The notes under the pieces are model-generated. The model searched no databases and was not told where the DNA came from. It worked only from the letters and a program-made list of their open reading frames with translations. Below are positions 28,702-42,399 of a stretch of 64,000 nt of DNA, piece after piece. Source of the DNA: Silanimonas lenta DSM 16282. GTDB taxonomy: Bacteria; Pseudomonadota; Gammaproteobacteria; Xanthomonadales; Xanthomonadaceae. Within the stretch, counting starts at the first letter, position 1. The number at the start of each line of letters is the position of its first letter. The stretch covers positions 248,001 to 312,000 of the forward strand of contig NZ_AUBD01000001.1 in the NCBI RefSeq assembly GCF_000429065.1, written 5' to 3'. A program made the translations under genes and the position numbers.

Positions 28702-29553
28702 CTAGGTGGGTGGCGGTGCAGTGGATGTCAAGCCAGTGGAACGCTGTGTCGCAATGGCGCTGCGCCGGGCGAGGCGCCAGGCCTGCCAGACGAGGCCCAG
28801 GGCGTAGGTTCCCGGCGCCTTCCGCCCCGCCGCGAGTGCCTCGAGGGCGATACGGTCGCCGCGCAGGCTGAGCTGGCGCGGGTAGGCAAGCCCCGCGACG
28901 GCACCGGTGGGCAGGCGGTCGCGCAGGCGCAGGGCCCAGTCGCGGCGCAGGGCCGCGGCCTCCGGGGCGGGTAGCTGCTCGCGGCGCAGGCCGTGGCGGG
29001 CGAAGAACACCAGCGGCACCCGGGCACGGTCGGCCGCCTCGAGGCCATGTTCGAGACGCTGCCGCAGCCAGTGGGTGGCGAGTGCATCGACCGTGGCGGC
29101 ATCGCAGGCCGCCCCGAACAGCCGGGCTTCGCCCTGCACGAGGGCCTCGGCCAGCGGGCGCAGGGCGGCGAAGGCCGCCGATTCGTCGGCCGGCGGATCG
29201 GAATCGGCGGCCACCGCGGCGAGATGCGCGGCGATGCGCGGGAAGGCCGGTCCCAGCCCGGAGAGGGCGGCCAGCGGGCGCCCCACCGGATGGCGCCAGG
29301 CGCCCTGCCCCCAGCCCCGCAGTTCCTCCGCCCACCAGCCGGCCTTGAGCCCCGAGACCCTGGGGTCGCTGCGCTCGAACAGGCACTCGCGCAGCTCGCC
29401 CAGCAGGGCACACCAGGCCGCGTAGGCCGGACGCGACTCCGGCGGCACGAAGCCGAGGCCGGCGCCGAGCAGCGGCTCGCGTGCCGCGGCCTTGGCAAAG
29501 CTGGCGCGCAGCCCCTCTTCGAGGCCCTCGCTGCCCGGCACGGCACGGCTCAT
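28702..29553 (-). CDS. squalene/phytoene synthase family protein
   Basis: A 283-residue all-helical protein with the ending of the phytoene/squalene synthase fold ([24 protein letters not shown]). I cannot find the two Asp-rich substrate motifs (DxxxD) that active synthases need. Prenyl condensation is therefore doubtful. It overlaps gph by 4 bp (ATGA), at the end of the mtaD-ubiG-gph operon. Start [15 protein letters not shown] was chosen for that overlap. Confidence 0.75.
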   Translation of the reverse strand: MSRAVPGSEGLEEGLRASFAKAAAREPLLGAGLGFVPPESRPAYAAWCALLGELRECLFERSDPRVSGLKAGWWAEELRGWGQGAWRHPVGRPLAALSGLGPAFPRIAAHLAAVAADSDPPADESAAFAALRPLAEALVQGEARLFGAACDAATVDALATHWLRQRLEHGLEAADRARVPLVFFARHGLRREQLPAPEAAALRRDWALRLRDRLPTGAVAGLAYPRQLSLRGDRIALEALAAGRKAPGTYALGLVWQAWRLARRSAIATQRSTGLTSTAPPPT

Positions 29554-30221
29554 GCGCTGGCGTTCCCGAGGTGCGGGAGGAGTTCGGCGGGCGCCGCGAT
29601 CCAGGCCGTGGCGGGCCAGGCCTGCGGATCCTCGTGGGCCTCGCGGTAGCCCCAGAGTGCGGCGATGCCCGGCATGCCGGCGGCGACGGCGGCCTCGATG
29701 TCCCGCGCATCGTCGCCCACGTACAGGCAGTCGCCCGGCGCCAGCCCCAGCTGGCGCGCCGCCAGCCACAGCGGATCGGGAGCCGGCTTGCGCACCGGCA
29801 GGGTATCGCCGCCGACCAGGGCAGCGCTGCGGCCGGCCCAGCCCAGGCCCTGCACCACGGCGCGGGCGAGCGCCTCGGGCTTGTTGGTGACGATGCCCCA
29901 GCGCAGGCCGCGTGCCTCGATCGCCGCCAGCAGCGGCTCAATGCCGGCAAACGGCCGGGTATGCACCGCCAGCGCCGCGGCGTAGTGGGTGAGGAAACGC
30001 GGCAGCAGGGCCTCGCGGGCCGCCTCCCCGAGATCCTCGAAAGCGCGGGCCAGCAGCGCCCGCCCGCCCTTGGACACCAGCGGACGCAGGGCGGCTTCGG
30101 GCAGGGCCGCCCTGCCCGCCTCGGCCCGCAGCCGGTTCACGGCCGCGATCAGGTCAGGGGCGGTGTCGGCAAGGGTACCGTCGAGATCGAACAGCACCGC
30201 CCGGCAGGCCCGGCCACTCAT
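29550..30221 (-). CDS. gph: phosphoglycolate phosphatase (HAD family)
   Basis: A 223-residue HAD hydrolase. Motif I is [17 protein letters not shown], motif II is IVTNKP, and motif III/IV is [34 protein letters not shown]. Gph removes 2-phosphoglycolate arising from DNA repair. The start [15 protein letters not shown] gives a 4-bp overlap with ubiG; an upstream in-frame ATG would add 7 residues. Some members of this subgroup act on other phosphates, such as MurNAc-6-P. Confidence 0.88.
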   Translation of the reverse strand: MSGRACRAVLFDLDGTLADTAPDLIAAVNRLRAEAGRAALPEAALRPLVSKGGRALLARAFEDLGEAAREALLPRFLTHYAAALAVHTRPFAGIEPLLAAIEARGLRWGIVTNKPEALARAVVQGLGWAGRSAALVGGDTLPVRKPAPDPLWLAARQLGLAPGDCLYVGDDARDIEAAVAAGMPGIAALWGYREAHEDPQAWPATAWIAAPAELLPHLGNASA

Positions 30222-30961
30222 TCCGGCTTCCGGGCGACGCACAGGTAGTTCACCGAGGGCGCCCCGCCGACCCGGGCGCTGCGCCGCAGCGGGTCGTAGC
30301 GAAGACCGCTCACCTCCTCGGGTTCGAGGCCGGCTTCACGCAGCCCGGCGGCCAGCTCCGCGGGACGGATGAACTGGCGGTAGTCGTGGGTGCCGCGGGG
30401 CAGCAGGCCGGCCAGGTACTCGGCGCCGACGATGGCAAGGGCAAAGGCGGCCGGCGTGCGGTTGAGAGTGGAGAGGAACAGCCGGCCGCCGGGTTTGAGC
30501 AGGCGGGCCGAGGCGGCGAGCACCCGGCGCGGGTCGGGCACGTGCTCGAGCATTTCCATGCAGGTGATGGCATCGAAACTGCCCGGCATGGCCTCGGCCA
30601 GCGCCTCGACATCGGCCACGCGGTATTCCACGGCCAGGGACTCGCCCGCCTGGCGGCGCTCGAGCAGGTGCAGGCGGGCGATGTCGATCAGTTCCGGCGA
30701 GAGGTCGATACCCAGCACCGAGGCCCCGGCCCGGGCCAGGGCCTCGCTCAGAAGACCGCCGCCACAGCCGAGGTCGAGCACCCGGGCGCCGCGCAGGGGC
30801 TGGCGCGCGGCCACGTAGGCGAGCCGTGCCGGATTCAGGGCATGCAGGGGTGCCTGCGGCCCCTGCGGATCCCACCAGCGGTGGGCCAGTGCCGAGAACT
30901 TCGCGATCTCGGCGGGGTCGGCATTGGGCCGGGCGCGGTCCGCGGGAATGACGGGGTTCAT
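30218..30961 (-). CDS. ubiG: ubiquinone biosynthesis O-methyltransferase
   Basis: A 247-residue class I SAM methyltransferase making both O-methylations in ubiquinone synthesis. SAM-binding motif I is [28 protein letters not shown], and [16 protein letters not shown] and FLSTLNRTP follow, as in UbiG. The N-terminal [17 protein letters not shown] is diagnostic. It overlaps mtaD and gph by 4 bp each. Confidence 0.95.
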   Translation of the reverse strand: MNPVIPADRARPNADPAEIAKFSALAHRWWDPQGPQAPLHALNPARLAYVAARQPLRGARVLDLGCGGGLLSEALARAGASVLGIDLSPELIDIARLHLLERRQAGESLAVEYRVADVEALAEAMPGSFDAITCMEMLEHVPDPRRVLAASARLLKPGGRLFLSTLNRTPAAFALAIVGAEYLAGLLPRGTHDYRQFIRPAELAAGLREAGLEPEEVSGLRYDPLRRSARVGGAPSVNYLCVARKPE

Positions 30962-32298
30962 GCCGGAGCTCCGGGACGGGGAAGGCTGGCGATGCGCCGG
31001 GCCCAGGCCCGGGCCTTGGCGCCGAGCGCCTCGGCATCGACATCGACCAGGCGGTGGTCGCGCAGCCGCGGCCGGCCAGCGATCCAGACGTCGCGCACGT
31101 CACGGCGGCTGGCGGCGTATACCAGATGCGAGATCACGTGGTAGCAGGGCTGCAGTTCGAGCGGCGAGAGTTCGATGCAGGCGAGGTCGGCCTGCTTGCC
31201 CGGCTCGATCGAGCCGATCTCCTCCTCGAGCCCGAGGGCGCGGGCGCCACCCAGGGTGGCGGCCTCCAGCGCCGAGGCCGCGTCCAGCGCCCGGGCATCG
31301 CCGGCCACGGCCTTGGCCAGCAGGGCGGCATGGCGCATCTCCTCCACCATGTCGAGGTCGTTGTTGCTGGCACAGCCATCGGTGCCGATGCCCACATTGG
31401 CCCCGGCCCGGCGCAGGGCCTCCACCGGGCAGAAGCCGGAGGCCAGCTTGAGGTTCGACTGCGGACAGTGGGCGATGTGCACGCCACGCTCGGCGCAGAG
31501 GCGGATCTCGCCCTCGGTGAGCTGGGTCATGTGCACGGCGATCAGCCGGGCATCGAGGAGGCCGAGGCGGTCGAGGCGGGCCAGCGGGCGCTGGCCATGC
31601 TCGCGGCGCGAATCCTCGATCTCCTGCGCCGTCTCGTGCACATGGCAGTGCACCGGCAGATCGAGCTGGGCGGCGAGCATGGCGATGCGCTCGAAGCTGG
31701 CATCCGAGACGGTGTAGGGGGCGTGCGGGGCGAAGGCGAAACGCAGCAGCGGATGGCCGCGCCAGGCGTCGAAGGTCTCCAGCGCCTTGTCGAAGTACTC
31801 GGCGGTCGTCCGCGCCCAGGGCGAGGGGAATTCGATCACCGGCAGGCCGACGGTGGCGCGGAAGCCGAGCCGGGCGTAGGTCTGGGCCTGCACGTCGGGG
31901 AAGAAGTAGTTCTCGTTGCAGGCAGTGGTGCCGCCGCGCAGCATCTCGGCCACGGCAAGCTCGATGCCGTCGGCGATGAAGTCCGGCGCCATCACCGCCC
32001 CCTCGATCGGCCAGATGTGTTCCTGCAGCCAGGGCATCAGCGGCAGGTCGTCGGCCACCCCGCGCAGCAGGGTCATCGGGTTGTGGGTGTGGAGATTGAC
32101 GAGGCCCGGGATCAGGACGCCCTCCGGGCGCGATACCACCTCGGCCGGCAGGAAGCGGGCTCGGGCCTCGGCGCGCGGCAGCACGGCGAGGATGCGCCCC
32201 CCCGCCACTGCCACCGCATGGTCGGCGAGCACGGCCCCTTTCGGCGCCACCGGCACCACCCAGCCGGCTTCGATCAACAGGTCGCAGGCTTGCAGCAC
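30958..32298 (-). CDS. mtaD: 5-methylthioadenosine/S-adenosylhomocysteine deaminase
   Basis: A 446-residue amidohydrolase of the TRZ/ATZ group. Metal ligands lie in [23 protein letters not shown] and the [10 protein letters not shown] Asp. The sequence [12 protein letters not shown] is the family N-terminus. Its usual role is deamination of SAH or MTA, which removes methyltransferase by-products and makes sense beside ubiG. The start is GTG, with GGGGAG seven bases upstream. Guanine- or chlorohydrolase-type activities are less likely. Confidence 0.88.
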   Translation of the reverse strand: MLQACDLLIEAGWVVPVAPKGAVLADHAVAVAGGRILAVLPRAEARARFLPAEVVSRPEGVLIPGLVNLHTHNPMTLLRGVADDLPLMPWLQEHIWPIEGAVMAPDFIADGIELAVAEMLRGGTTACNENYFFPDVQAQTYARLGFRATVGLPVIEFPSPWARTTAEYFDKALETFDAWRGHPLLRFAFAPHAPYTVSDASFERIAMLAAQLDLPVHCHVHETAQEIEDSRREHGQRPLARLDRLGLLDARLIAVHMTQLTEGEIRLCAERGVHIAHCPQSNLKLASGFCPVEALRRAGANVGIGTDGCASNNDLDMVEEMRHAALLAKAVAGDARALDAASALEAATLGGARALGLEEEIGSIEPGKQADLACIELSPLELQPCYHVISHLVYAASRRDVRDVWIAGRPRLRDHRLVDVDAEALGAKARAWARRIASLPRPGAPA

Positions 32299-32319
32299 GT
32301 TCGCTCCCCGGACATGGAC

Positions 32320-32345
32320 GCGGCGCGCCGGAAGGGGCGCGCCGC
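32320..32345 (-). repeat. GC-rich hairpin upstream of mtaD
   Basis: A perfect 10-bp stem (GCGGCGCGCC/GGCGCGCCGC, 6-base loop) sits 22 bp before mtaD and 77 bp after the efp stop. No T-tract follows, so it may be a 3'-end stabiliser for efp or a Rho-linked terminator. Confidence 0.4.
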
Positions 32346-32421
32346 GAGGATGGCCAGCCCGTGGCGGCGGGCCGGCGACGGCAGTTCCGGCGGTCGGGAC
32401 GGCCCCGCCGCCGGGCGGCGC

Positions 32422-32988
32422 TCACTTGACCCGGCTGACGTACTCACCGGTGCGGGTATCGACGCGGATGACCTCGTCCTGGGCCACGAACAGCGGCACG
32501 CGGACCACCGCGCCGGTCTCCAGCTTGGCCGGCTTGCCGCCGCCGCCCGAGGTGTCGCCGCGCACGCCGGGATCGGTCTCGACGATCTTCAGCTCGACGA
32601 AGTTCGGCGGCTGCACGGCGATCGGGCTGCCGTTCCAGAGCGTGACCACGCAGGGTTCCTCGCCCTTCAGCCACTTGGCCGCATCGCCCACGCTGGCGGC
32701 GTCGGCCTGCACCTGCTCGAAGGTCTCCTGCTGCATGAAGTGCCAGAACTCGCCGTCGTTGTAGAGGTACTGCATGTCGGTGTCGACCACGTCGGCGGCC
32801 TCGACGCTGTCGGTGGCCTTCATGGTCATTTCCACCACCCGGCCGGTCTTGATGAAGCGGTACTTCACGCGGGTGAAGGCCTGGCCCTTGCCTGGCTTGA
32901 TGTACTCCGTCTCGGTGATGACGCACGGCTCGTTGTTGACGATGATCTTCATGCCGTTCTTGACGTCATTCATGCCGTAGCTGGCCAT
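32422..32988 (-). CDS. efp: elongation factor P
   Basis: A 188-residue EF-P that rescues ribosomes stalled at polyproline. The modified Lys is residue 34 in [10 protein letters not shown]. Domains I-III are complete, with a Gly-rich insertion ([15 protein letters not shown]) in domain III. AGGAG precedes the ATG. It is head to head with epmB, whose product makes the beta-lysine that is attached to Lys34. This confirms the EpmAB modification route. Confidence 0.97.
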   Translation of the reverse strand: MASYGMNDVKNGMKIIVNNEPCVITETEYIKPGKGQAFTRVKYRFIKTGRVVEMTMKATDSVEAADVVDTDMQYLYNDGEFWHFMQQETFEQVQADAASVGDAAKWLKGEEPCVVTLWNGSPIAVQPPNFVELKIVETDPGVRGDTSGGGGKPAKLETGAVVRVPLFVAQDEVIRVDTRTGEYVSRVK

Positions 32989-33007
32989 GCGGGTGCTCCT
33001 GGACCTT

Positions 33008-33013
33008 TACAAT
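33008..33013 (+). promoter_or_regulatory. -10 element of epmB promoter in efp-epmB spacer
   Basis: TACAAT lies 44 bp before epmB, inside the 68-bp spacer shared with efp. Transcripts of both genes must start from this small region. Confidence 0.35.
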
Positions 33014-33056
33014 GCGGGGTTCACGGCCCGGCCCGGGCCGCGGTGAAAGACCCGAG

Positions 33057-34061
33057 ATGATACCCCTTCCCGCCCCCGCCCGGCAGCCTGCCCGCTGGCA
33101 GGCCCTGTGGCGCGAGGCCATCCGCGACCCCAGGGAACTGCTGGAGGCCCTCGGCCTCCCCGCCCTCGCCTCACGCGTCTCCGCCACGGCGCAGGCGCAG
33201 TTCCCGCTGCGGGTGCCGCGCGGCTACGTGGCACGGATGCGCCCTGGCGATCCTGCCGACCCGCTGCTGCGCCAGGTGCTGCCGCTCGACGAGGAGGACC
33301 GGGTGGTGCCGGGCTTCAGCCTCGATGCCGTGGGCGACGCTGCCGCCCGGGGCAGCAGCGGGCTGCTGCACAAGTACCACGGCCGCGCCCTGCTGGTGGC
33401 CACCGGCAGCTGCGCCATCCACTGCCGCTACTGCTTCCGCCGCCACTTCCCCTATGCCGAGGAGAACGCCGCCGCCGGAGGCTGGAAACCGGCCCTCGAC
33501 TACCTTCGGGCGCACCCCTCGGTGGGCGAGGTGATCCTCTCCGGCGGCGACCCCCTGAGCCTTGCCACCGCCAAGCTCGCCGAGCTCGGCGACGGCCTGC
33601 GGACCCTCCCCCAGGTACGCCGGCTGCGGATCCATAGCCGCCTGCCCGTGGTGCTGCCGGAGCGCATCGATGCGGATTTCCTTGACTGGATCGGCGCCCT
33701 GCCCTGGCCCGTGGTCCTGGTGCTGCATGCCAACCATGCCAACGAGATCGATGCCGCGGTTCGCGAAGCCTGTGCCGCCCTGCGCGCCCGCGGCGTGCAC
33801 CTGCTGAACCAGGCGGTGCTGCTGCGCGGAGTGAACGACAGCGTGGAGGCGCTGGAAGCCCTCTCGGAAGCCCTGTTCGACGCCGGCGTGCTGCCCTACT
33901 ACCTGCACCAGCTCGACCGGGTGCAGGGCGCGGCGCATTTCGAGGTGCCGGAGGCCGAGTCGCTGGCCCTGCTCGCGGCCCTGCGGGCGCGGCTGCCCGG
34001 CTTCCTGGTGCCGAAGCTGGTGCGCGAAGTGGCCGGCGAGCCCGCCAAGACCCCGCTCTGA
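33057..34061 (+). CDS. epmB: EF-P beta-lysylation protein EpmB
   Basis: A 334-residue radical SAM L-lysine 2,3-aminomutase. The cluster motif is CAIHCRYCFRRHFPY, followed by EVILSGGDPLS and the PLP-binding region near the C-terminus (YYLHQLDRVQGAAHFEVP). EpmB converts (S)-alpha-lysine to (R)-beta-lysine for EF-P. The start MIPLPAPARQPARW was preferred over one 45 bp upstream, which would add an Arg/Gly/Pro leader. Confidence 0.94.
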   Translation: MIPLPAPARQPARWQALWREAIRDPRELLEALGLPALASRVSATAQAQFPLRVPRGYVARMRPGDPADPLLRQVLPLDEEDRVVPGFSLDAVGDAAARGSSGLLHKYHGRALLVATGSCAIHCRYCFRRHFPYAEENAAAGGWKPALDYLRAHPSVGEVILSGGDPLSLATAKLAELGDGLRTLPQVRRLRIHSRLPVVLPERIDADFLDWIGALPWPVVLVLHANHANEIDAAVREACAALRARGVHLLNQAVLLRGVNDSVEALEALSEALFDAGVLPYYLHQLDRVQGAAHFEVPEAESLALLAALRARLPGFLVPKLVREVAGEPAKTPL

Positions 34062-34096
34062 CCGCAGCGGCGGCTGGTGCGCCGCGCCATGGCCCG

Positions 34097-34102
34097 TATA
34101 CT
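34097..34102 (+). promoter_or_regulatory. -10 element of fimX promoter
   Basis: TATACT is 30 bp before the fimX start, with CTGGTG at 17-bp spacing as a mediocre -35. Confidence 0.35.
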
Positions 34103-34132
34103 GCCGCGGACATCCCCCTGATCCCGGCCTGA

Positions 34133-36211
34133 ATGTCCACCAACGATGCCGTCCTGCGCCTGATCCTCGTCGACGACCGCCTCGAGGACGCCGAGCAGTT
34201 CACCAGCATGCTGCGCAATGGCGGCATGGCCGTGCGCCCGCAGCGCCCGGAGAGCCTCGAGGCCCTGCGCGAACTGCTCGCCACCCAGGCCGTGGACATG
34301 CTGGTGGCGGCCCATGCCGGGCGGCTCATCCCCTTCGCCTCCGCCGTGGCCGAGGTCGAGGCCTCGGGCAAGGACGTGCCGGTGCTGGCCCTGCTCGATT
34401 CGCTCAGCGAAGCTGCGGTGGTCGAGGCCCTGAAGGCCGGGGCCCGCGACGTGGTGCTGCGCCACCAGCCGGCCCAGGCCCAGGCTATCGTGCGCATCGA
34501 GGCCGAGGGCGTGCGTACCCGCCGCGAGGTGCGGGTGCTGGAGGCCCAGCTACGCGAGACCGAGCGCCGCTGCGACGCCCTGATCGCCTCCTCGCGCGAC
34601 CCCATCGCCTACATCCACGAGGGCATGCACATCCGCGCCAACGAGGCCTACCTCGAGATGTTCGGCTATGAGAGCTTCGAGGACATCGAGGGGCTGTCGG
34701 TGCTCGACCTCATCGCCCCCTCGCATGCCGACGAGTTCAAGCAGCTGCTGAAGCGCCTCTCCAAGGGCGAGGCGCCACCCAAGCAGCTCGAGATCCGCGC
34801 CATGGGCGCCGATGGCAATGACTTCGACGCCCTGATGGAATTCGCCGCCGCCTCCTACGAGGGCGAGCCCTGCCTGCAGATCGTGTTCCGGCCGCAGATG
34901 GTGGATGCCGCCATCGCCGCCGAGCTGGAGCAGCTCAAGGTGCGGGATCCGCTCACCGGCCTTGCCAACCGCGCCCACTTCATGGGCGAGCTCGAGCAGG
35001 CAGTGGCCGCCGCGGCCGGTGGCCGCCACCACCAGTCCCTGCTGCTCGTGGAGCCCGACAACTACGACGCCATGGTGAGCTCGATCGGGCTTGCCCAGGC
35101 CGACGAGCTGCTGAAGGCCTTTGCGGCGCGGATGGGCGAATGTCTGGACGAGCGCACCCTCGCCGGCCGGCTCTCCGACCACCGCTTCGCGGTGATCTGC
35201 CGCCTGCACGACCACAAGGCCACCCAGGAACGCGCCGAGCGTCTGCTGGCGGCCTTCCGCGGCCGCATCCTCGAAGTCGGCGACCGCTCGCTCACACTCA
35301 CCGTGAGCATCGGCGGCGTGCAGATCGGCGAGCGCAACGCGCAGATCGGCCAGGTGCTGAGCCGCGCCGAGGCCAACCTGCAGTCGGCCATGGGCGTGGG
35401 CGGCGACCGCGTCGAGATCTACGACCCCGCCGCCCGCGACCGCGCCGAGGAGGAACGCATCCAGGCCTGGGTGCAGCGCCTGCGCGAGGCGCTGGCCAGC
35501 GACGGCTTCACCCTGCACTACCAGCCCATCATCTCGCTCAATGGCGAGCCCGGCGAAACCTACGAGGCCTACCTGCGGCTCAAGGGCAACGCCGGCGAGA
35601 TCGTCTCCCCGGCCACCTTCCTGCCGCTGGCCATCGAACAGGGCCTCGGCCCGGAGATCGACCGCTGGGTGATCCACCGCGCCATCGCCGTGATCGCCGA
35701 ACGCCATGCCGCCGGCAAGGCCACCACGCTCTACGTGAAGCTCACCCCGGAGACCATCGCCGCCAACGACCGGCTGGGCGCCGAGATCGTGGAGGCCATC
35801 CGCAGGGCCGGAGTCCCGGGCGAGCGTCTGGTGCTGGAGCTGCATGAACCCTCGGTGTTCACCCATCTCAAGGCCATCCAGGGCTTCGCCCAGACCCTGC
35901 ATGCCGCGGGCGTGCGGCTGGCGCTGGAGCACTTCGGCACCGGCCTCAATTCCTTCCAGCTGCTGCAGCACGTCGATGCCGACATCATCAAGGTCGACCG
36001 CAGCTACATCACCGACCTGGCGAAGAACCCCGACAATCAGGCCAAGGTGCGCGAGTTCGCCGAGAAGGCCCGCGAGCTCGGCAAGACCTGCGTGGTGCAC
36101 TACGTGCAGGATGCCGCCAGCATGACCATCCTGTTCGGCATCGGCGTGGACTACGTGGAGGGCGACTTCCTCGCCGCCGCCGGGCCGGCGATGAACTACG
36201 ACTTCGGCTGA
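34133..36211 (+). CDS. fimX: FimX-like REC-PAS-GGDEF-EAL protein
   Basis: A 692-residue protein, about the length of Pseudomonas FimX. A receiver-like domain (LILVDDRLEDAEQFTSML) lacks a clear phosphoacceptor. PAS follows at about 150-250, a GGDEF fold at 265-430 (DPLTGLANRAHF) and EAL at 445-680. The GGDEF site reads SDHRF. The EAL site reads EAY, and DDFG is EHFG, so neither synthesis nor hydrolysis of c-di-GMP is expected. FimX binds c-di-GMP through its EAL domain and drives type IV pilus assembly with PilZ and PilB. The match rests on architecture and degeneracy; other inactive dual-domain proteins remain possible. Confidence 0.8.
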   Translation: MSTNDAVLRLILVDDRLEDAEQFTSMLRNGGMAVRPQRPESLEALRELLATQAVDMLVAAHAGRLIPFASAVAEVEASGKDVPVLALLDSLSEAAVVEALKAGARDVVLRHQPAQAQAIVRIEAEGVRTRREVRVLEAQLRETERRCDALIASSRDPIAYIHEGMHIRANEAYLEMFGYESFEDIEGLSVLDLIAPSHADEFKQLLKRLSKGEAPPKQLEIRAMGADGNDFDALMEFAAASYEGEPCLQIVFRPQMVDAAIAAELEQLKVRDPLTGLANRAHFMGELEQAVAAAAGGRHHQSLLLVEPDNYDAMVSSIGLAQADELLKAFAARMGECLDERTLAGRLSDHRFAVICRLHDHKATQERAERLLAAFRGRILEVGDRSLTLTVSIGGVQIGERNAQIGQVLSRAEANLQSAMGVGGDRVEIYDPAARDRAEEERIQAWVQRLREALASDGFTLHYQPIISLNGEPGETYEAYLRLKGNAGEIVSPATFLPLAIEQGLGPEIDRWVIHRAIAVIAERHAAGKATTLYVKLTPETIAANDRLGAEIVEAIRRAGVPGERLVLELHEPSVFTHLKAIQGFAQTLHAAGVRLALEHFGTGLNSFQLLQHVDADIIKVDRSYITDLAKNPDNQAKVREFAEKARELGKTCVVHYVQDAASMTILFGIGVDYVEGDFLAAAGPAMNYDFG

Positions 36212-36238
36212 GCCGCGGGCGCCCCGCCCGGCGGAAAT

Positions 36239-36266
36239 ACGAAGGCCCGCGCGAGCGGGCCTTCGT
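36239..36266. terminator. bidirectional terminator between fimX and acyl-CoA dehydrogenase
   Basis: A perfect 12-bp stem (ACGAAGGCCCGC/GCGGGCCTTCGT, loop GCGA) lies midway between the convergent stops. CATTC follows on the plus strand and ATTTCC on the minus strand. Confidence 0.75.
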
Positions 36267-36299
36267 CATTCGGGCCACCGCCCGCAGCGACGTGCCCGC

Positions 36300-37460
<1,161 letters not shown>

Positions 37461-37547
37461 AGCACACCCCGGGTCGGATTTAGGGAAAGCGCCGAGTGTA
37501 ACCGCTTGGCCATACCCCACGGCATGGTGCCGGGGTGAAGACCTGCC

Positions 37548-37608
37548 TTGACCGGCCGCCGGCCAGCCCCCAGACTGATTCATCGCTGGATTCGGATACA
37601 AAGATACA
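37548..37608 (+). promoter_or_regulatory. sahR-metH promoter and candidate operator
   Basis: TTGACC (37548-37553) and CAGACT (37571-37576) are 17 bp apart and could be the promoter. Downstream, GATACA occurs twice (37595-37600 and 37603-37608), 8 bp apart and touching the start codon. That direct repeat could be the operator of the regulator, blocking its own and metH expression. The normal Shine-Dalgarno position is occupied by this repeat. Confidence 0.4.
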
Positions 37609-37609
37609 C

Positions 37610-38562
37610 ATGGACCTGCAAGCCTGGTCGGATTGCCTCAAGGTGCTCGCCGACCCCACCCGCGTCCGCCTCCTGGCCCTCGTCGAGCGCGAGGAGCTCA
37701 CGGTGGCGGAACTCGCCACCATCACCCATCTCGCCCAGCCGCGGGTCTCCACCCATCTCGCCAAGCTGCGCGAGGCGGGCCTGGTGGTGGACCGCCGCGC
37801 CGGGGTCTCGGCCTATTACCGCTTCAACGACGCCATGGAAGAGGCCGAGGCCGCGCTCTGGCGCACCCTGCGCGACGGGGCGAAGGACCCGCTGCTGCGC
37901 CAGGACGCCGAACGCCTGCCGCAGGTACTGGCGGCCCGTGCCGCCGACCAGAACTGGGCCGATTCGGTGGCCGGCGACATGGAACGGCACTACTCGCCGG
38001 GCCGCACCTGGGAGGCGCTGGCGCGCAGCGCCCTGCCGCTGCTGGAGCCGGTGGACGTGCTCGACATCGCCTCGGGCGATGGCCTGATGGCCGAGATGCT
38101 GGCCCCGCACGCCCGCCGCTACCTCTGCGTGGATGCGAGCCCCAAGGTGATCGCCGCCGCCCGCGAGCGCCTGTCGAAGTATGCCCACGTGGAACTGCGC
38201 GAAGGCGACATGCACGCCATCGACTGCCCGGACGCCGCCTTCGACCTGGTGCTGCTGATGCACGCCCTCACCTATGCCGAACGGCCGGCCAAGGCGCTCG
38301 CCGAGGCTGCCCGGGCCCTGCGCCCGGGCGGCCGGCTGCTCGCCACCTGCCTTGCAAAGCATGAGCACAAGGCGGTGGTCGAGCCCTACGGCCATCTCAA
38401 TCTCGGCTTCACCGAGAAGGAACTGCGCAAGCTCGCCGAGAAGGCCGGGCTGGAGGTGCGGGTCTGCGAAGTGGTGGCGAAGGAGAAGCGCCCCCCGCAC
38501 TTCGAGGTCATCAGCCTGATCGCCCACAAACCCGGCCCGGTGCCGCAGGAGCGCAAGCGCGG

Positions 38563-38566
<4 letters not shown>
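37610..38566 (+). CDS. sahR: ArsR-family regulator with SAM-methyltransferase domain (SahR-like)
   Basis: A 318-residue fusion. Residues 1 to about 90 are an ArsR winged helix ([40 protein letters not shown]). Residues about 130-310 are a class I methyltransferase fold ([47 protein letters not shown]). Proteins of this build include SahR, which senses S-adenosylhomocysteine and represses methionine-cycle genes. The gene overlaps metH by 4 bp, which strongly supports that role here. Whether the domain has enzyme activity is unknown. Confidence 0.8.
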
Positions 38567-42387
<3,821 letters not shown>

Positions 42388-42399
42388 AGACAGCGGCGC

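Noticed and set aside
28702-29553. Carotenoid or hopanoid synthesis gene
   Set aside because: The Asp-rich catalytic motifs are not visible and no other carotenoid or hopanoid gene is present.
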